Assembly: GCF_900187135.1 (NCBI RefSeq)
Contig: NZ_LT906443.1
Span: 186,001 to 250,000, forward strand
DNA length: 64,000 bases
DNA from: Corynebacterium ulcerans
Lineage (GTDB): Bacteria; Actinomycetota; Actinomycetes; Mycobacteriales; Mycobacteriaceae
Direction of reading: 5' to 3'
Position 1 is the first letter of the stretch. The number at the start of each line of letters is the position of its first letter. Shown here piece after piece: positions 44,273-53,090 of the stretch. Below the pieces are notes generated by a model, which was not told where the DNA came from, made no database searches, and saw only the letters and a list, made by a program, of their open reading frames with translations. Position numbers and translations under genes: made by a program.

Positions 44273-45726
44273 TCCTGAACACCTTCCTGGGCATAAGACT
44301 CTGCATGCTGTTCCATGTAAGCGATAAGTTCTTCCACGCGCTCGTCAACCGCAGAGAAGGGGTCTGAGAGCTCTACGATCTGAGGCTCCGGACGGTTGAT
44401 TTTGAGCCTTAACCAATCCGTGGAGATAGGGGCTCCTAGAAGCGAGGCTGCGTGTAGGAATCGCCCGCGTAGTGCCGCCCGCGTGGTATCAGGGGCGTTG
44501 TCTACTGCATGATGGATGTCCTGGTCAGTGATCCACCGATTAACTAATCCTTTAGCTTCTAAGACGCGAAAAAGGCCACGACCTGGACGAATATCGTGAT
44601 AGGCCAGATCTACTTGAGCCAGCTTAGGGTGTTGGAAGTCATCTGCTTCCAATCCCAGTCGTGCTTGGTATTTTTGCAGCATACTGAGCTTTATCACCCA
44701 ATCGATATCGCGCTCTAGTGCGCTCACATCACCTGATTCGATTGCTGCTGTCACCTTAAGCCAGAGATTTACTATGTCTGTCATAGCAGCGTTGCTGGTT
44801 CCGCCGGTTTCTTCCCTGATCTCGAGCCACCGTTGTGCAGCTTCTGCATAACTGCGCTGGATGGATATGGCGTGTTGTTGCGACCCATTCTTGAGCTGGA
44901 TAAGAGTCTTGCCCGTTGTATCCCGAGAGACGTCTCTAATAGCTGCAATCTCATTATCGAGTTCTAGGTCTGCAAGATCGAAGCCCGCCTCGATCATCTC
45001 CAAAACTAACTGGGTGGAACCGATTTTAAGAGCACAAGTTACCTCAGACATGGAGGAATCCCCGACGATAACGTGTAGTCGCCGGAACCGGTGGGAATCT
45101 GCGTGCGGCTCATCCCGAGTATTGATGATCGGTCTAGAGCGCGTGGTTGCGCTGGATACGCCTTCCCACACGTGATCGGCGCGCTGAGAAATCTGAAACT
45201 CCCCATTTTGAATGGACCCAGAGCCACAGATGAGCTGACGGGTAATCAAAAAAGGCAAGAGTTGTTTGCCCAAGGTTTTCAGGACTACGTCTCTGCCTAC
45301 CAAGTAGTTTTCATGACAACCATACGAGTTACCAAAAGAATCAAGGTTGTTCTTAAAAAGATAAACGCTGCCGCCGATGCCCTCAGCTTCTAAGCTCTTT
45401 TCTGCAGTAACAGCAAGCTCATTAACAATGACGTCTCCGGCACGATCATAGGCAACGAGTTGCGCTAGAGAGTCGCATTCTGCGGAAGCGTACTCCGGGT
45501 GCGACCCCACGTCGAGGTAAAGGCGAGAACCATTAGGAACAAAGACGTTCGAGCTAGACCAGCGCTCTACTACTGGTCGGAACATGTATCGAGCGATTTC
45601 ATCGGCATTTAAGCGACGACTGCCTCCCTCTGAGACACACGTTATCCCGTACTCAGTCTCAACTCCAGTGATTCGCCTGGTAAAAGCCGCGTGTGGTGCT
45701 ACTGCGTGGGAATGCGGCGACAACAC
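44269..45726 (-). CDS. pafA: Pup-protein ligase PafA
   Basis: PafA joins the C-terminal Glu of deamidated Pup to lysines of target proteins, using ATP. It belongs to the glutamine-synthetase-like carboxylate-amine ligases. Landmarks are TRRITGVETEYGITC, then [49 protein letters not shown] and HVIVGDSSMSEV. The frame is open to 45777, which overlaps pup. A GTG at 45726, 4 bases after the pup stop, is the best start, giving 485 residues. pup is directly upstream and pafB overlaps downstream by 4 bases. Confidence 0.95.
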   Translation of the reverse strand: MLSPHSHAVAPHAAFTRRITGVETEYGITCVSEGGSRRLNADEIARYMFRPVVERWSSSNVFVPNGSRLYLDVGSHPEYASAECDSLAQLVAYDRAGDVIVNELAVTAEKSLEAEGIGGSVYLFKNNLDSFGNSYGCHENYLVGRDVVLKTLGKQLLPFLITRQLICGSGSIQNGEFQISQRADHVWEGVSSATTRSRPIINTRDEPHADSHRFRRLHVIVGDSSMSEVTCALKIGSTQLVLEMIEAGFDLADLELDNEIAAIRDVSRDTTGKTLIQLKNGSQQHAISIQRSYAEAAQRWLEIREETGGTSNAAMTDIVNLWLKVTAAIESGDVSALERDIDWVIKLSMLQKYQARLGLEADDFQHPKLAQVDLAYHDIRPGRGLFRVLEAKGLVNRWITDQDIHHAVDNAPDTTRAALRGRFLHAASLLGAPISTDWLRLKINRPEPQIVELSDPFSAVDERVEELIAYMEQHAESYAQEGVQE

Positions 45727-45730
45727 GGTA

Positions 45731-45925
45731 TTACTGCCCGCCCTTCTGGACGTAAGAACGAACAAACTCCTCGGCATTATTTTCTAAAAGGCCGTCTATC
45801 TCATCCAAGAGATCATCGACGCCGGTTGTTGAAATCTGCGCTTGAGCTGCGCCGAGTGTAGGGTCCGGGAAGTCGTCGTTAGAGTTGGAACCGCCAGCAT
45901 TAATGTTTTTTTGTTGGGAGCTCAT
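45731..45925 (-). CDS. pup: Prokaryotic ubiquitin-like protein Pup
   Basis: This 64-residue, disordered, acidic modifier is joined to target lysines. The C-terminal half forms the helix that ARC and Dop grip (VDDLLDEIDGLLENNAEEFV). It ends YVQKGGQ, so it needs Dop to deamidate the terminal Gln to Glu before ligation. Lysines at 6 and 61 could allow Pup-on-Pup linkage. AAGGAG lies 13 bases before the ATG. The stop is 4 bases before the pafA GTG. In proteasome-bearing actinobacteria prcB and prcA lie in this gap; here nothing does. Confidence 0.96.
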   Translation of the reverse strand: MSSQQKNINAGGSNSNDDFPDPTLGAAQAQISTTGVDDLLDEIDGLLENNAEEFVRSYVQKGGQ

Positions 45926-46026
45926 GAGTTAAAGAAATCTCCTTGATCTTGGTTCTTGGTGGACTGCGTTCATTACAACTTAGGCTAACGTAACGTGATC
46001 TTACGCGTGTGTAAGAGAGGCGCGGT

Positions 46027-47559
46027 TTATTCTGATTGCGGCAGCAATCTTTCTACTGGAGCAAGATGCCCGATCCGTTGTACGAGCCTGCCAACATTGC
46101 CGTTGAGGTCTGCAAAAGCTTCTTGGGAAGAAGAACAGCAGAGAGTATCAAGCTGTGGAAGAGAGATTTTCACGTGGGAGGATCCATCGGCGATGATGAT
46201 GCTTTCCCAGTTAGCGGCCACTATTTTTCCTGGCAATGATTCGATCACATGCCCTCGGAAATAGGCGCGAGAGTCTAAAGGACTCTTCCATGCGGCATGA
46301 GCGATCTCTTCGGAGGTAGCAAGGGTACGCATTCTTCCTTTGCGAACTAAGGCATGAAAGAGGCTTTTGGCGGGGTCGATATCAGAATATTGCAGATCGA
46401 TGAGCTTTATCTTGGCGTCTGCAATGGAGACTCCCCGGGCTTCGTAAGAGCGGATGAGCGCAAGTTTGGCACACCAATCGAGTAGATGCGCAGCATGCTG
46501 TGGACCTTTGCTCAGTGCCTCTACGGCTTCATCCCACGCAGTGATGACGCGCTTTTCGACGTCAGTAGTGGCGTTGAGCCTTTCGCGATACTGTGCGAGT
46601 AACTCAAGGGCAGTGAGTTTTCGGCCATCTGATAGCGTCAGGCGATGCGATAGCTCTAGGTCACGGGACACTGTGCTTACCTCGGCCACAGCGTTACTGA
46701 GTTTCAGGTCACTGAAGTCAATCCCTTTTTCTATCGCATCAATGACCAGTGCTGTCATCCCTAGCTTGAGGAAAATCGAGGTGTGGGACATATTAGCGTC
46801 CCCGATAATCACGTGGAGCCTGCCGTAGCTTTCTGCAGCGGCGTGAGGTTCATCGCGAGTATTAATGATTCCTCGGTTGAGCGTTGTCTCAAGGGAAATC
46901 TCTTGTTCGATATAATCTGCACGTTGCGAAATCTGGAAGCCAGCTTTTTCTCCCAGTTGTCCGAGGCCCACACGTCCTGCCCCTGCAACGACTTGCCGGG
47001 CTACGAAAAACGGAATAAGCGATTGCGCTAGTCGATCAAAATTAGTGTCGCGATGGTACAAGTAGTTTTCATGGCTGCCGTAGCTTGCGCCTTTTCCGTC
47101 AACGTTATTTTTATAAATTTTAAGGGGTGGGCAGGGCTCATGATGATCAAGTATGGATTCCCCCGCCGCGGTTTGTTCTGCAACGAGTTCGGCTGCGCGG
47201 TTGAGTATTACGTCGCCGGCGACGTCGTAAAGCATGGCATCGTATGCGTTTGTAGTCTCGGGAGATGAGTACTCGGGGTGTGCATGATCCACATAGAACC
47301 GTCCGCCGTTGGTTAGTACGGCATTGGCTACGCCGATAGCGTTGGGGTCTATGATCGGGACGCTATGGTATCTTTTCAGGTCAAAACCGCGGGAGTCTCT
47401 TAGGGGATGCTCAGCTGCAAAATTCCAGCGTGCGCCGCTAGCGCAACGTTCCCGCATGCTGAAGGAAACAACCGCATGGGTGGACGTCACTATGGGGCTT
47501 AACGTGGCATCCGAAGGGGTCGCGATGCCATATTCAGTTTCAGTTCCGATGAAGCTCAC
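46027..47559 (-). CDS. dop: Pup deamidase/depupylase Dop
   Basis: Dop deamidates the C-terminal Gln of Pup and removes Pup from substrates; it is a relative of PafA. The 510-residue protein starts [17 protein letters not shown]. It has an insertion near residues 40-80 that fits the Dop loop, absent from Paf[15 protein letters not shown] and [19 protein letters not shown] follow, then [27 protein letters not shown]. It overlaps the ARC stop by 4 bases (ATGA). It lies 101 bases before pup, with no strong terminator between, so arc-dop-pup may be one transcript. Confidence 0.95.
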   Translation of the reverse strand: MSFIGTETEYGIATPSDATLSPIVTSTHAVVSFSMRERCASGARWNFAAEHPLRDSRGFDLKRYHSVPIIDPNAIGVANAVLTNGGRFYVDHAHPEYSSPETTNAYDAMLYDVAGDVILNRAAELVAEQTAAGESILDHHEPCPPLKIYKNNVDGKGASYGSHENYLYHRDTNFDRLAQSLIPFFVARQVVAGAGRVGLGQLGEKAGFQISQRADYIEQEISLETTLNRGIINTRDEPHAAAESYGRLHVIIGDANMSHTSIFLKLGMTALVIDAIEKGIDFSDLKLSNAVAEVSTVSRDLELSHRLTLSDGRKLTALELLAQYRERLNATTDVEKRVITAWDEAVEALSKGPQHAAHLLDWCAKLALIRSYEARGVSIADAKIKLIDLQYSDIDPAKSLFHALVRKGRMRTLATSEEIAHAAWKSPLDSRAYFRGHVIESLPGKIVAANWESIIIADGSSHVKISLPQLDTLCCSSSQEAFADLNGNVGRLVQRIGHLAPVERLLPQSE

Positions 47560-49136
47560 CGGTGTCCTCCTAAAACTCTAGCGTGGGTTACCCGGATGCC
47601 TTGTCTACCGGTGATCCGACTCCATTCATCTGGATTAGCGGTGTTAGGTAGGTCTTCGCTTTCTCGGTTCTCTGCGTCTACCGCGGCGAGTAGATGCGCG
47701 GCAGCGATTCCTCGTCCATGCCCGGCAATGTGTTCTTTGATCGCGTATTTTTTCGCACGGTCGACGATATTGGCAATCATGGCGCCGGAGACGAAATCAC
47801 GGTAATGCAGGATCTCCGTGGTGCCGTCGATAAGCGTTAGTTCCACATAAGGCTTATCCGCAAAAAGATAGTTCACTGTGGTGTGGATAAGGTCGGCGAC
47901 TGGTTCTGTGATCGGAATATCTTTTGTGAGATGCCTAAAGAATATATCCTGAGCTGCTTTTTTGCCGGGTCTTTGGACTCGGATCTTCACGTCTAATCGG
48001 CCGGGACGCAAGATAGCGGGATCAATGAGCTCTTCGCGGTTAGTGGCACCGATAACGATGACATTGCTTAGGCTTTCCACGCCGTCGAGCTCTGTGAGTA
48101 GCTGAGGAACAACGGTTGTCTCCATGTCTGAGCTCACCCCTGAGCCACGAGTCCTAAAGATAGACTCCATCTCATCAAAGAAAATGATGACGGGGCGTCC
48201 CTCTTCTGCTAATTCGCGGGCGCGCTCGAAAATGAGTCGAATTCGGCGTTCCGTCTCACCCACGTATTTATTTAAGAGCTCTGGTCCTTTGACGTTAATA
48301 AAATAGCTTTGATTTCCCTCCCCTATTCGCTGCGCTAATGAGTGCGCGACGGCCTTGGCAATTAACGTTTTTCCGCAGCCGGGAGGACCATAAAGCAACA
48401 CGCCCTTGGGTGGATGAAGATCGTAAGCTCGGTAGAGCTCTGGGTGCGCGAAAGGCAACTCTACGGCATCATGAATTTGCTCGATTTGCTCATCGAGGCC
48501 ACCGATATCGGCGTATGTGACATCTGGGATTTCCTCGAGAGCTAGTTTGCTGACCTCCGTTTTGGGGATCACCTCATAGGCATAGCCAGCCCGGGAGTCG
48601 ACCAGAAGCGTGTCTCCTGCACGCGGTTGCCTGCAAAAGGTTTCTAGCAAAGGGGCCGCTAGCCGCACGATGTGCTCTTCGCCGTTATAGTCCGCAACCA
48701 GCGCACGGTTTGTCCCTATCATCTCCACGAGAGTCGCCAGGGAACCGGTGGAATCGAAGTCACAAACTTCTACAACGTGGCTGGCCTCCCCCAGACGAAC
48801 CTGCACACCTGGCACCAGCAAAGACTTATTAACAAGTGGAGAAATTTGCAGGCGCATCTTACGCGACGCTGTAAAGACCTCCGCCGTCTTCTTGTCCGAA
48901 GAAAACTCCAAGAACGTGCCATACGTGGATGGTGGTGTAGCTAACTCTTCAATCTGCTCGTTCAAGACCATGAGCTTATTGCGAGAAGCTTTGAGCAACT
49001 CGGCTAATTTGGCATTCCGAGCGCTTAAATCATCCGCTGTTTTTTTCTGTCGACGGAGCGCTGCTTTGAGTTCCTCAGTGTTGTGCAGCTGATCATTTAT
49101 TTCCTCTGCGCGAGCGTTCCCTTGAGCTGAATGCAT
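47556..49136 (-). CDS. arc: AAA ATPase forming ring-shaped complexes (ARC/Mpa)
   Basis: ARC is the hexameric unfoldase that recognises Pup-tagged proteins. This protein of about 526 residues has an N-terminal coiled coil (about 10-65) that binds Pup, followed by an OB-fold region ([15 protein letters not shown] onward). One AAA domain follows: Walker [17 protein letters not shown], Walker [16 protein letters not shown], and arginine finger region [19 protein letters not shown]. The C-terminus reads [10 protein letters not shown] and lacks the GQYL-type end that docks mycobacterial Mpa on the 20S core. The ATG at 49136 is chosen; 49160 is in frame. Confidence 0.94.
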   Translation of the reverse strand: MHSAQGNARAEEINDQLHNTEELKAALRRQKKTADDLSARNAKLAELLKASRNKLMVLNEQIEELATPPSTYGTFLEFSSDKKTAEVFTASRKMRLQISPLVNKSLLVPGVQVRLGEASHVVEVCDFDSTGSLATLVEMIGTNRALVADYNGEEHIVRLAAPLLETFCRQPRAGDTLLVDSRAGYAYEVIPKTEVSKLALEEIPDVTYADIGGLDEQIEQIHDAVELPFAHPELYRAYDLHPPKGVLLYGPPGCGKTLIAKAVAHSLAQRIGEGNQSYFINVKGPELLNKYVGETERRIRLIFERARELAEEGRPVIIFFDEMESIFRTRGSGVSSDMETTVVPQLLTELDGVESLSNVIVIGATNREELIDPAILRPGRLDVKIRVQRPGKKAAQDIFFRHLTKDIPITEPVADLIHTTVNYLFADKPYVELTLIDGTTEILHYRDFVSGAMIANIVDRAKKYAIKEHIAGHGRGIAAAHLLAAVDAENRESEDLPNTANPDEWSRITGRQGIRVTHARVLGGHR

Positions 49137-49325
49137 GATGCTTACCTTACTAACCAACACGCACTAGGAGGAGGCGGGGTTGATTTTAGTGGTTGCCATA
49201 ACGCACGCGAGGCTCCTCTACCAGCTAAAACGGTCGCACATAAAGAAACTGCACCTCCCTGAATGCCATCACTTATGATGGTCAATCCATGAGATGCAGA
49301 TCAATTAGCTTAGCCTGACCCAAAA

Positions 49326-50162
49326 TTATTTTCGGGCACGTCGCTGGGGACGTGGCGGGGTCACGCCGTCGGCAAGCCTGCGCGTCCATACAAGGAAAGC
49401 AGTGTGTGCGTTCATGCGATGTTCAGGGCGGGTGGCTAGTCCCTCAACGCGCCAATCGCGAACAAGAGATTCCCAAGCACGAGGCTCTGTAAAGCATTTT
49501 TGCTCCCGGATGCCCTCCATGACCTTCATTAATTGTGGCACTGTTGCCACATAGGTCATGAATACACCGCCAGGGATAAGAAGCTTTGAGGCTGTTTCTA
49601 GGCATTCCCAGGGGGCAAGCATATCCAGAATAATGCGGTCAACGGGCCCGCCGAGTTCATCTGTGGTGATACCGCTAAAGTCTCCTAGGCGTGGTTGCCA
49701 TGTTTCAGGGCGACCACCAAAGAACTCATCGACATTATTTTCTGCATACTCCAGGTGATCTTCGCGGATTTCATAGGAGAAAACCGTGCCCTTTTCCCCT
49801 ACCGCACGGAGAAGTGCCATAGATAACGCGCCAGAACCCGCGCCTGCTTCCAGTACTCTCGCTCCTGGGAAAATATCGCCTTCGACCAGGATTTGTGCTG
49901 AATCTTTGGGATAGATGACGGCAGCGCCACGAGGCATAGACAGCACATGATCCACCATGAGGTGACGGAAGCAAAGATACTCGTATCCTTGTTCTGATTT
50001 GACGATACTTCCCTCTTGCGCCCCGATGATGTCATCATGGTTGATAGCGCCTTTATGCGTGAAGTACTTGTCGCCTGCATTAAGAACGATTGTTGCATGC
50101 CTGCGCTTGGGGTCGGTGAGCTGGACGCGATCACCAGGTTGGAAGGGTCCGGAGTTTGCCAT
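49326..50162 (-). CDS. trmI: tRNA (adenine(58)-N1)-methyltransferase TrmI
   Basis: This 278-residue enzyme methylates N1 of A58 in the T loop of tRNAs. The TrmI N-terminal domain covers about residues 1-75 (GPFQPGDRVQLTDPKRRHATIVLNAGDKYFTHKG in pieces). The SAM motif is ARVLEAGAGSGALSMALLRAVG near 100, with FSYEIREDHLEYAENN and the catalytic Asp in RIILDMLAPWE near 180. A basic tail (RPQRRARK) ends it. It lies 6 bases before the M18 peptidase stop, so it is co-transcribed with that gene, and shares the position of Rv2118c in M. tuberculosis. Confidence 0.95.
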   Translation of the reverse strand: MANSGPFQPGDRVQLTDPKRRHATIVLNAGDKYFTHKGAINHDDIIGAQEGSIVKSEQGYEYLCFRHLMVDHVLSMPRGAAVIYPKDSAQILVEGDIFPGARVLEAGAGSGALSMALLRAVGEKGTVFSYEIREDHLEYAENNVDEFFGGRPETWQPRLGDFSGITTDELGGPVDRIILDMLAPWECLETASKLLIPGGVFMTYVATVPQLMKVMEGIREQKCFTEPRAWESLVRDWRVEGLATRPEHRMNAHTAFLVWTRRLADGVTPPRPQRRARK

Positions 50163-50168
50163 GAGCGA

Positions 50169-51488
50169 TTAACCTACCAGATAGCTATGCAATGCCCGCA
50201 TTAGCATATGAATATCAGAGATACTAGCTAGCTCACGAGCAGAATGCATGGAGAGCAATGGAACTCCTACGTCTACGGTTGGGATACCGAGACGAGTTGC
50301 CGTAATCGGTCCTATGGTAGAGCCACAGGGAACAGCGTTATTGCCCACAAACACTTGCGACGGAACACCAGCACGCTGGCAAGCCTGAATCCATAAAGCT
50401 TCCGTTTCTGTATTAGAGGCGTACCTTTGGTTCGCATTAATTTTTAAGGCCGGTCCTGAACCTAGGACGGGGAAATTGGTAGGGTCGTGACGCTCCGGAT
50501 AATTGGGATGTATAGAGTGCGCAGCGTCGGCAGAAACACACGTTGATGCAGCAATCATTCGACGGATGCCCTCAATATCCGCCCCCAGAGCCGTTGCGGT
50601 GCGATAAATCACGTCTTCCAATATTGGGCCTGCAGCTCCAGTAACAGTCGCGCTGCCAACCTCTTCATGGTCAAAGGCTGCAAGCACGAGGATGTCTGGG
50701 CTCCCTTTTTTGCCGACCACTACGTCTTGCGAGGCCTCAACCAAAGCGCAAAGTCCAGGGTAAAGGCTGGAAAGATTATCGAGCCTTCCGCTAGCCAAAA
50801 AATCGTTTGTTGCCCCAAAGATTTCGCCCGGCTGGGCATCTGCGGTGATGAGGTCGTGGGAAATAATGTCCTCTGCTTGTACATCGGCAGCGTGCGCCAG
50901 TACATCCAGGATGCTGAGATCCGGATGCCCACACGAAAAGACTGGTTGCATATGGCGCTGCTTATCAAGTGTGAGGGCTTTATTGGCGTCCCGGTCTAGG
51001 TGAATCGCCAAGCTGGGGATTCTTAAAACTGGTGGGGTGCTTACGAGCCTTGTAGTGCCGTCGCTAAGCCCTAGCTTTCCCGCGAGAACCAACTCACGGT
51101 CAAGCCATGAAGCTAGAATCGGGCCGCCGTAGACTTCCATAGCTGCCTGTTGCCAGCCTGCTGACTGAAGATTAGGAGATAATTTGAGCTTAAAACCAGG
51201 CGAGTCAGTATGGGCGCCGATAATCCGGAAACCAGATTTTTCAGAAGCACCTTCCGGCACAAACCATGCCATGAGCGCCCCACCGCGAATAAGATAGTGC
51301 CCACCAGGTGAGGCGTTCCACTCTTGAGTTTCTTCTACCTCCTCAAAGCCTGCTTCTTTGAGGATTAATGCGCCTTGTTGCGCGGCATGGAAAGAACTCG
51401 GAGAATTGGCGATGTAGCTGACAAAATCCCAGGCGAAAGTCTCAACCGCCTGGTGGTCAGTGGTGCTGCTATTACTGCCGGAATCCAT
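50169..51488 (-). CDS. M18-family aminopeptidase
   Basis: This zinc aminopeptidase of about 439 residues is of the aspartyl-aminopeptidase type and acts in cytosolic peptide turnover. The metal and active-site motifs are IIGAHTDSPGFKLK (His and Asp, near 80), TRLVSTPPVLRIPSLAIHLDRD, FDHEEVGSATVTGA (Glu pair), VSADAAHSIHPNYPERHD (Asp) and the final GVPLLSMHSARELAS (His). The frame is open to 51566. The ATG at 51488 has AGGAG at an ideal distance, while the ATG at 51509 has a weaker site. It is coupled to trmI and divergent from the RecB-family gene. Confidence 0.92.
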   Translation of the reverse strand: MDSGSNSSTTDHQAVETFAWDFVSYIANSPSSFHAAQQGALILKEAGFEEVEETQEWNASPGGHYLIRGGALMAWFVPEGASEKSGFRIIGAHTDSPGFKLKLSPNLQSAGWQQAAMEVYGGPILASWLDRELVLAGKLGLSDGTTRLVSTPPVLRIPSLAIHLDRDANKALTLDKQRHMQPVFSCGHPDLSILDVLAHAADVQAEDIISHDLITADAQPGEIFGATNDFLASGRLDNLSSLYPGLCALVEASQDVVVGKKGSPDILVLAAFDHEEVGSATVTGAAGPILEDVIYRTATALGADIEGIRRMIAASTCVSADAAHSIHPNYPERHDPTNFPVLGSGPALKINANQRYASNTETEALWIQACQRAGVPSQVFVGNNAVPCGSTIGPITATRLGIPTVDVGVPLLSMHSARELASISDIHMLMRALHSYLVG

Positions 51489-51576
51489 CTTTATCTCCTG
51501 ATTGGTCATGGCTTTTACCTTAGCGATACTGATTGTCTTGCGGCGTGACAGGTGAAGCCTCGCCACTTTTGGTTCA

Positions 51577-52533
51577 ATGTGGTTTTCCGCTTATCGTGGT
51601 GGAGCAAGTAGTACTTTTCACGTTCAAAAGATTGCTGGTTCTGTGACTAATCCTAACAACGCGGTTTCCGAGACATCCTTTCTAGGCACCACTCCGGAAG
51701 TAAACGGTACGAGTGTCGGTGAGACACAGCCTCAACGCCCAAAAGGCCTAGCGTTATCCCCGTCGCGTGCCAATGACTATCAACAATGCCCGTTGCTCTA
51801 TCGTTTTCGAGCTATTGATAAGTTGCCCGAACCAAAGACTGTTGCGCAGGTTAAAGGGACTCTGGTCCACGCGGTGTTGGAAGAGATGCATGCATGGCCT
51901 CGTGAGCAGCGGCTCTACCCTGCTGCCGTAAAACGTCTGAAGCCACAGTGGGCAAGAATGTGCGATGAAGACGATGAGCTTAAAGAACTTGTTCCAGAGC
52001 ATAAGACTCACGATTTCCTGGTGGAATGTCGCACGCTTCTTCGAGGCTACTTTGAAATGGAAAACCCTCAGGGCTTTGATGCCCACGAATGTGAGATGTA
52101 TATATCTGCTGAGTTGCCTAACGGTGTTCCTGTACGTGGCTTTATAGACCGTGTGGACATAGCCCCTACTGGCGAAGTCCGGGTGGTTGATTATAAGACC
52201 GGCAAAAAACCGATACCACGTTTTAGCCAACAAGCTATCTTTCAAATGCGGTTCTACGCCTTGGTGTATTGGCGGCTTTACGGAAAAATCCCAGATCAGC
52301 TCCGTTTGATGTATCTCAAAGTCACCGATTCAATGTTTCTTACGCCTTCCAAAGAGGAGCTGGAGTACTTTGAGCGAGATCTTGGCGACCTATGGCAAAA
52401 AATACTTGGCGACGCAGCGACAGGGGTTTTCCGCCCTAAGACGTCAAAGTTGTGCGGCTGGTGTTCCCATCAGTCACTCTGCCCCGCTTTTGGTGGTACG
52501 CCACCTGAATACCCAGGATGCCCTTCTATTTAA
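51577..52533 (+). CDS. RecB-family PD-(D/E)XK exonuclease with Fe-S cluster cysteines
   Basis: This protein of up to 318 residues looks like the nuclease module of RecB/AddB/Cas4. The early LSPSRANDYQQCPLLYRFR near 64 gives the first cluster Cys. GTLVHAVLEEM supplies the conserved His, GFIDRVDIAPTG the Asp, and VRVVDYKTGKKP the D-x-K part. The last three cysteines (KLCGWCSHQSLCPAF) complete a likely 4Fe-4S site. The role is probably DNA end processing or repair. A GTG start at 51643 is a possible alternative, since neither start has a clear ribosome site. The same gene follows trmI in M. tuberculosis (Rv2119). Confidence 0.88.
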   Translation: MWFSAYRGGASSTFHVQKIAGSVTNPNNAVSETSFLGTTPEVNGTSVGETQPQRPKGLALSPSRANDYQQCPLLYRFRAIDKLPEPKTVAQVKGTLVHAVLEEMHAWPREQRLYPAAVKRLKPQWARMCDEDDELKELVPEHKTHDFLVECRTLLRGYFEMENPQGFDAHECEMYISAELPNGVPVRGFIDRVDIAPTGEVRVVDYKTGKKPIPRFSQQAIFQMRFYALVYWRLYGKIPDQLRLMYLKVTDSMFLTPSKEELEYFERDLGDLWQKILGDAATGVFRPKTSKLCGWCSHQSLCPAFGGTPPEYPGCPSI

Positions 52534-52764
52534 GCGTAAGTCTGTGCGTATCAGCCAAAAGGTTGATATGTCAGCCTAACCAAGCTAGTGGACATGCCAA
52601 AGTTCGACCTAAGCTAAACAAGACTGCTGTTTTCGCATTTTCTTGGGCTCTAAGCTCTTTGATCAATAGTGGGCAAAAGGTATCCACCTTCCGCATTATT
52701 GATGAACCTAGGAACAGGAAAGCAGCCCTTATTTACCAGAAATAGTCTGAAAGGTCAGCTGATA

Positions 52765-53034
52765 GTGTTGAGCAAACGAGATACAACGCCTCGGCACCCA
52801 GGTGAGATCCTTGATGCGGATTACCTTAAACCCCGGAAGCTCTCGCACTATGACCTGGCAAAGTCACTGCACATTACAGAGACTATGGCGAATCGTTTTA
52901 TCGCTGGACACATTCCAGTAAACGATGTGATCGCCTTTGGTCTTGGACACCTTTTCCATGAATCGCCAGAGTTGTGGGTGCGTAGGCAAGAAGACTGGGA
53001 CTTAGCTCAAGCTGCTGAAAGTGACTCCGATTAG
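52765..53034 (+). CDS. HigA/VapI-type helix-turn-helix antitoxin
   Basis: This protein of about 89 residues is typical of the HigA/VapI XRE group: RHPGEILDADYLKPRKLSHYDLAKSLHIT, then ETMANRFIAGHIPVNDVIAFGLGHLF and ESPELWVRRQEDWDLAQA (in part). It binds DNA and usually represses its own operon. A GTG at 52765 with AAAGG upstream is the best start; the frame is open to 52669. HigA normally follows a higB toxin, but no intact one is seen in the 230 bases upstream. A residual function as a stand-alone regulator is possible. Confidence 0.8.
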   Translation: MLSKRDTTPRHPGEILDADYLKPRKLSHYDLAKSLHITETMANRFIAGHIPVNDVIAFGLGHLFHESPELWVRRQEDWDLAQAAESDSD

Positions 53035-53090
53035 CCACGGCGTTTGATTGCTTTCTGTGAGGCGTACAACGCCGTGGCTTTTTACCGTAG

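Noticed and set aside
49137..49325. SigH-like promoter upstream of arc
   Set aside because: GGGAGG and CGTT are present, but the -35 is imperfect and the spacing (about 20-21 bases) is too long, so it was not called.
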